Shown piece after piece: positions 5,873 through 9,571 of a stretch of 9,571 nucleotides of DNA. The notes under the pieces are model-generated. The model did no database searches, was not told the DNA's origin, and saw only the letters and a list, made by a program, of their open reading frames with translations. The stretch is from an uncultured Prevotella sp. GTDB taxonomy: Bacteria; Bacteroidota; Bacteroidia; Bacteroidales; Bacteroidaceae. The DNA lies in the NCBI GenBank assembly GCA_900543155.1, contig UQQN01000091.1, forward strand, positions 1-9,571, read 5' to 3'. Both the position numbers and the translations under genes were made by a program. The first letter of the stretch is position 1. Each line of letters starts with the position of its first letter.

Positions 5873-5888
5873 TAATACGCAATATTAA

Positions 5889-6659
5889 ATGGAATCAATA
5901 GCCGAGCTTATTGCTCATCCCGAACAACTGAATAAAGATACGCTCCACGGGCTCAGAGAACTCGTGGCTAAGTATCCGTATTATCAGGCTGCCCGGCTCT
6001 TGTTTCTTAAAAACCTCTTTTTGTTGCACGATCCGCTCTTTGGCGAGGAATTAAGGCGTGCTGCCATTTACTTGCCCGACCGAAGGGTGCTGTTTAAAAT
6101 GGTGGAGGGCGATAATTATAAAATTCAGCCTACACCCTTGCACAAGGATGAGGACAAAAAGCAGGAAGCGGGTGACAGAACGCAGTCGTTGATTGATAAT
6201 TTCCTTCGTACAGCGTTGCCTGAGGAGGCCTCGTCAGCTTCGACACCACACCATAAGCCTACGGCGGCGGATGCTACAGGCGATTATGCTGCTTTTTTGT
6301 TGCAGCTTGATGATGCTGAACCTGCTGAGGGTAAAAGCGAAACTGCATCCGACCGAAGCACGGAGCTTATTGACGACTTTATAGGAAAGAAGCCCGAACG
6401 CATTCAGTTGCAAGACGATCCGCAGTTTAAACCCGAATTGCAAAATGATGAGAAAGATGAAGCCGATGACAGTGCTGAAGATGGATATTTGACCATGACT
6501 TTGGCAAAAATATACATCAAACAGCAAAGATATGAGAAGGCTCTTGAAATTATACGCAAGGTAAACTTGAATAATCCGAAAAAAAGTAGTTACTTTGCAG
6601 ACCAAATCAGATTTTTGCAAAAGCTGATTGTTAATAAAAATCACGAAAAAGCAGAATAA
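5889..6659 (+). CDS. Tetratricopeptide-repeat protein with disordered linker
   Basis: A 256-aa protein without signal peptide or membrane segment, probably cytoplasmic. Residues 1-80 form a conserved helical N-terminal part (LRELVAKYPYYQAARLLFLKNL, then YLPDRRVLFKMV). Residues 81-195 are polar and acidic, probably disordered, and carry a repeated short motif: DRTQSLIDNFL (96-106) and DRSTELIDDFI (155-165). A TPR-like helical pair covers 198-231 (LTMTLAKIYIKQQRYEKALEIIRKVNLNNP), with a following helix to about 248. This layout is familiar from Bacteroidetes genes located next to lptE and secG, but the function is not known to me. TPRs usually mediate protein contacts. The foldback element lies directly upstream, separating it from lptE. 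Confidence 0.85.
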   Translation: MESIAELIAHPEQLNKDTLHGLRELVAKYPYYQAARLLFLKNLFLLHDPLFGEELRRAAIYLPDRRVLFKMVEGDNYKIQPTPLHKDEDKKQEAGDRTQSLIDNFLRTALPEEASSASTPHHKPTAADATGDYAAFLLQLDDAEPAEGKSETASDRSTELIDDFIGKKPERIQLQDDPQFKPELQNDEKDEADDSAEDGYLTMTLAKIYIKQQRYEKALEIIRKVNLNNPKKSSYFADQIRFLQKLIVNKNHEKAE

Positions 6660-6666
6660 AACGCTT

Positions 6667-6729
6667 ATGGCTTCGGTATTCGTTATTATTTTAACCCTAA
6701 TTGCTGCACATTTGCAGTGGTTGTTTTAG
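6667..6729 (+). other. 20-codon reading frame resembling the SecG N-terminus
   Basis: ATG at 6667 opens a 20-codon frame ending at TAG 6729, 7 bp after the TPR stop. Its peptide begins MASVFVIILTLIAA, a membrane-segment-like string similar in pattern to the start of SecG encoded downstream (MYSVLVILAVIVAI). It could be a small membrane peptide, a relic of a duplicated secG start, or chance. The rest of the spacer (6730-6851) has no gene and becomes A-rich before secG. Coding status is unproven. Confidence 0.2.
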
Positions 6730-6851
6730 TTAGTGCCGATGGTGCTGTTTGCACTGCGTGGTTTTCAATGCAATGTGGGACTTAAATGCCTTGTGTTGCG
6801 CTCTCCTTTAAAAATAGAAAATAAAAACAAAACAAAAAATAATAAAAGACA

Positions 6852-7199
6852 ATGTATTCAGTACTCGTAATTCTGGCTGTGATTGTTGCCATCTTGCTTA
6901 CGTTTATCGTACTCATTCAAGAGTCAAAGGGTGGTGGTCTGGCCTCAAATTTTGCTGCTTCAAACCAAATTATGGGTGTGCGCAAAACAACCGACGTGGT
7001 TGAAAAAGCCACTTGGGTGTTGGCAGCTCTTTTGGTAGTGATTTCAGTTGTAACTATCTTCTTTGCTCCTCGTCAAAACGATACGGACAAGGTTATCACT
7101 GGTGCAGCTGCTACAACTCAGGCTCCTGTGCAGACTCAAGCTCCCGCACAGACTCAAGCTCCTGCACAAGCAGGTAATGCTCAGCCTGCTACTAAATAA
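6852..7199 (+). CDS. secG: Preprotein translocase subunit SecG
   Basis: A 115-aa inner-membrane protein, the accessory subunit of the SecYEG channel. Transmembrane segment 1 covers about residues 2-22 and segment 2 about 54-72. Between them lies the family signature IQESKGGGLASNF, followed by NQIMGVRKTTDVVEKATW, typical of Bacteroidetes SecG. After the second segment comes a 40-residue Thr/Gln/Ala/Pro-rich tail with the repeat TQAP[AV]Q (89-106), which E. coli SecG lacks. The ATG follows a strikingly A-rich leader without Shine-Dalgarno. A strong terminator lies 30 bp after the stop, ending the lptE-TPR-secG stretch. Confidence 0.95.
   Translation: MYSVLVILAVIVAILLTFIVLIQESKGGGLASNFAASNQIMGVRKTTDVVEKATWVLAALLVVISVVTIFFAPRQNDTDKVITGAAATTQAPVQTQAPAQTQAPAQAGNAQPATK
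7116..7169 (+). repeat. Three tandem 18-bp repeats in the secG tail
   Basis: Three in-frame 18-bp units (7116-7133, 7134-7151, 7152-7169) encode TQAPVQ, TQAPAQ and TQAPAQ. They differ by a few silent or conservative changes. Such units can gain or lose copies by slippage without breaking the frame. Confidence 0.85.
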
Positions 7200-7229
7200 A
7201 CGATAGTTTTAAAAGGAAATTTAGAATTT

Positions 7230-7291
7230 CATGAGGTTGTAAACGCTGCCTATGCAATAGTTGGGTGGCTTTATGACCTCATGTTTTTTTT
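7230..7291 (+). terminator. Rho-independent terminator after secG
   Basis: A 14-bp stem pairs CATGAGGTTGTAAA (7230-7243) with TTTATGACCTCATG (7270-7283), with two G-U pairs and a 26-nt loop. Eight Ts follow (7284-7291). A smaller stem, GAAATT/AATTTC (7216-7230), sits just upstream. Confidence 0.88.
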
Positions 7292-7349
7292 AGATGGGTT
7301 TGGGCGATTGACTTGCCTAAAAACTGTTTTTAAAAAGTGATTACGTATC

Positions 7350-8462
7350 GTGCTACAGTTTGCATTTCTCCTTTTTCTGCTTTTATTCTTTCATGCGCAA
7401 AGCGATGTGTTGGCGTATGAATGGAGTTGTGTGATGGGGCATTATGTGGCTCCATCTCCTTGGTTGAGCGCTTTAGGGCTGACCATTGTGTTTGCATGTT
7501 TGGGGTGGGGCATAGAGTGGTTGCTAAAGCGTGTTTGCACTACTGCCAAATCGTGGACTTGTGTGTGCTTGGCATGGTTGGCAGTGGCTGGTGTGAGTGG
7601 GACGTTTGTGTCGTGGCAATATCAGCTGTTGCTTGCGCTAATAGCTATAGCGTTGGGCGCATTGTTGCATTGGCTTAATGGTAAAGAGGGATTTGGCAAG
7701 GTTAAAGTTGCCACCTTTTATCATACTTTTTTATGGGCAGCAATGCAGTTGCTTGTGTTGTGCTTATTTGTGGGGGTAGGCAATGGGGTGACAGACTTGC
7801 AGCATTATGAATTGCGCACAGCACAGGCTTTGCAATCGGAACACCCCAAACGTGCCTATAAAGTGGGCGATAAATCGTTTGTAACCTCTCCTCGCTTATT
7901 TGCAATGCGCTGTTATCTGTTGGCAAAGACCCATAAAAAAGGTTTGGCAGATAAGATATTTGAACAAATGGTGCCTAAGGGAGGAGCTGAAAACTTGTTG
8001 ATTCCCAACGATGAAATGCAAAATTTGCTTTTTCCTGCTTCGCATTTAACCCGGTTGTTAGGTTGCAGCAGACACCAAGGTGAGGATGCGTTGACGTATT
8101 TGCGACGTTGTGCTTGGCTGTCGGCATTTAGAAATGGGCAAAAGCACTCGGCTGCCATTGATTATTATTTGTGTGCCTTGTTGCTTAATCGTCAGTTAGA
8201 CCGTTTTGCCACAGAGATTGTGCGTTTTTATCCGCATGCGGTAGATGCGGGAACACTCCCTACTTATTATGCGCAAGCCCTGATGCTTTATAGACGTACG
8301 TGCTCGCAGCCCACTGTGTTTTATGAAGATAACAGTGTAGAGGCGAACTACCAAGATTATACGGATATGGCAGACACATTGTCGACTGCCATGCGCTATA
8401 ATCTGTTGCGTCGCTCGTATGGCGAAACATATTGGTGGTGGTATAGTTATGGTGAACATTGA
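7350..8462 (+). CDS. DUF6057-like multi-pass membrane protein
   Basis: A 370-aa protein with about five predicted membrane segments: 3-17, 38-59, 69-89, 92-109 and 127-147. A large soluble C-terminal part (about 150-370) follows. That part is helical and TPR-like in character (SPRLFAMRCYLLAKTHKKGLADKIFEQM, YYLCALLLNRQLDRFATEIVRFYP, LPTYYAQALMLYRR). It ends in an aromatic-rich block, SYGETYWWWYSYG. I recognise this ending and general layout as the Bacteroidetes family DUF6057; the function is unknown. The start is GTG at 7350: an in-frame TGA lies at 7338-7340 and no ATG follows before residue 29. It follows the secG terminator, so it needs its own promoter; none is clear, although TTTG at 7299-7302 could be a -33 box. 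Confidence 0.8.
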   Translation: MLQFAFLLFLLLFFHAQSDVLAYEWSCVMGHYVAPSPWLSALGLTIVFACLGWGIEWLLKRVCTTAKSWTCVCLAWLAVAGVSGTFVSWQYQLLLALIAIALGALLHWLNGKEGFGKVKVATFYHTFLWAAMQLLVLCLFVGVGNGVTDLQHYELRTAQALQSEHPKRAYKVGDKSFVTSPRLFAMRCYLLAKTHKKGLADKIFEQMVPKGGAENLLIPNDEMQNLLFPASHLTRLLGCSRHQGEDALTYLRRCAWLSAFRNGQKHSAAIDYYLCALLLNRQLDRFATEIVRFYPHAVDAGTLPTYYAQALMLYRRTCSQPTVFYEDNSVEANYQDYTDMADTLSTAMRYNLLRRSYGETYWWWYSYGEH

Positions 8463-8524
8463 GGTAGGTGAATGAGAAACTGCTTTTTTGAATTTCTGCA
8501 TTTAGATGTGTGGATGAGATAGTG

Positions 8525-8559
8525 GTTGATGGGGCAGAATTTAGGATATTGTAGTTTTG
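8525..8559 (+). promoter_or_regulatory. Promoter candidate for the helix-hairpin-helix gene
   Basis: TAGTTTTG (8552-8559) matches the Bacteroidetes -7 box TAnnTTTG exactly. The best -33 candidate is GTTG (8525-8528), at a slightly long spacing of 23 bp. Transcription would start near 8566, about 30 nt before the ATG at 8598. The rest of the 135-bp gap (8463-8597) shows nothing else. Confidence 0.4.
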
Positions 8560-8597
8560 TTTGAGGGTATTGTTTAATTCAATTATTATCAACGAAA

Positions 8598-9571
8598 ATG
8601 CGTAGGCCTAAGGAGATAGTAAGAGTTGTCGTTGTGTTGTCGGTATTGTCAACACTCGCAATTTTTGTTGTGAGTATATTGCTCCCTTGGTGTTGTGAGA
8701 GGGGCGGGCAAGATGGGGCATTGACCGAAACAGAGATGCAGAATATCGAACGAATAGACAAGCAGATAAAGTGTGCTAAGGAGGCGAGAAAAGAGAAGGA
8801 CTCGCAGGTGCATTTATCGGCATCACTTCGTCCGTTCGATCCTAATCATGCCGATTCTTTAACCCTACTGTCGTTGGGGTTAAGCAAATGGCAGGTAAAG
8901 AACATGTTGGCTTATCGCAGAAAGGGTGGACGTTGGCGCTCGCCCGATGATTTGCGTAGACTTTATGGCTTGACCGAAGAAGAATTTAAACGATTAAGAC
9001 CTTATGTGCGTATTGCTAAAGCTGATAGACGTAGCAAATTTGTTCCGTTCCCTCGTAAAGAAGACTACGGGGTGCCTATGGCTGAGAGGGTAGACTATGA
9101 ACGTGTTGAAAAATTGACTGAAGGCACAAAGATTTCGCTTAATATGGCTGATACCACTTTGCTCAAAAAAATTCCAGGCATAGGCAGTTATAATGCACGT
9201 AAAATAGTGAAATATCGCGAGAGTATGGGTGGCTTTGTTAGTGTGCGCCAAATAGAAGAGATAGAAGGATTGCCCGCAGGACTTTCGCGATGGTTTGAGA
9301 ATGACTTGCATGAGACTAAGGTGCGAAAGTTGCGCATTAATAAGGCTTCGTTTAAAGAACTTGTGCGTCATCCATACCTTGATTATGAACAAACTAAGGC
9401 GATTGTAAATCATATTCGTAAGTATGGGCCGATACGTTCTTGGCAAGAATTGCGACTCTATAAAGAGTTCAGTGACAAAGACTTTGAACGTTTAACACCT
9501 TATGTTGATTTTAAATTATTGCTGTCCGGTAAAACTTCAAAGAACATAAAATTCCTCCCCGAAGTCCTGTA
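8598..9571 (+). CDS. Membrane-anchored helix-hairpin-helix (ComEA-like) protein, partial
   Basis: The frame from ATG 8598 is open to the window edge, giving 324 codons and the first two bases of the next codon (TA). That codon could be a stop, so the gene may end at 9572. A single hydrophobic segment (8-29) near a basic N-terminus looks like a membrane anchor or uncleaved signal, with the rest outside the membrane. Three helix-hairpin-helix blocks follow. The first (79-138) starts FDPNHADSLTLLSLGLS, the second (178-235) contains the classic IPGIGSYNARKIVKYRE, and the third (245-303) starts LRINKASFKELVRHPYL. This fold binds DNA non-specifically in ComEA-type proteins. The second block is the most canonical, while the third lacks the G-x-G hairpin. 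A DNA-uptake or binding role is possible but not shown. Confidence 0.88.
   Translation, partial: MRRPKEIVRVVVVLSVLSTLAIFVVSILLPWCCERGGQDGALTETEMQNIERIDKQIKCAKEARKEKDSQVHLSASLRPFDPNHADSLTLLSLGLSKWQVKNMLAYRRKGGRWRSPDDLRRLYGLTEEEFKRLRPYVRIAKADRRSKFVPFPRKEDYGVPMAERVDYERVEKLTEGTKISLNMADTTLLKKIPGIGSYNARKIVKYRESMGGFVSVRQIEEIEGLPAGLSRWFENDLHETKVRKLRINKASFKELVRHPYLDYEQTKAIVNHIRKYGPIRSWQELRLYKEFSDKDFERLTPYVDFKLLLSGKTSKNIKFLPEVL

Noticed and set aside
8994..9446. A 150-codon minus-strand frame opposite the helix-hairpin-helix gene
   Set aside because: The plus-strand frame has clear HHH motifs; the antisense product has none.

Overview
The window looks like chromosomal core DNA from a member of the Bacteroidota, most likely a Prevotella-like species of the Bacteroidales. 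Support comes from the gene set: a DUF3276/PUR-type protein, the long form of ribosomal protein L25, a Bacteroidetes-type LptE lipoprotein, a SecG of the GGGLAS type and a DUF6057-like protein. Promoters also fit the Bacteroidetes TTTG / TAnnTTTG pattern, and starts are preceded by A/T-rich leaders with no clear Shine-Dalgarno. All supported genes are on the plus strand. There is no phage, plasmid, CRISPR or defence module; the only mobile-element-like feature is a 187-bp foldback element.

Layout. 1-184: 3' end of an unidentified gene. 185-436: gene-free, with a weak promoter candidate. 437-802: DUF3276/PUR-family nucleic-acid-binding protein. 852-1728: a transcription unit with a near-consensus promoter, a structured leader, rplY (bL25) and a strong terminator. 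1749-3610: pth (GTG start), an Hsp15-like S4 protein, and a 191-aa unrecognised protein with NYN/PIN-like features. 3611-3801: a hairpin shaped like a minus-strand terminator, then a good promoter. 3802-5594: a sigma-54-type AAA+ activator overlapping lptE by 4 nt. 5595-5888: 294 bp without a gene, filled by an AT-rich inverted repeat and the foldback element. 5889-7291: a TPR protein, a very short SecG-like reading frame, secG and its terminator. 7350-8462: a DUF6057-like membrane protein. 8598-end: a membrane-anchored helix-hairpin-helix protein cut by the window edge, possibly one base before its stop.

The rplY-pth-S4 stretch serves translation and ribosome upkeep: 5S rRNA binding, peptidyl-tRNA recycling and, by homology, rescue of stalled 50S subunits. 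The activator-lptE-TPR-secG stretch concerns the cell envelope: LPS export to the outer membrane and Sec translocation, with an AAA+ activator co-transcribed with lptE. I did not find a clear new multi-gene system. The items most worth a second look are the foldback element 16 bp upstream of the TPR gene, the folded leader of rplY, the NYN-like protein, and the activator that lacks a receiver domain.
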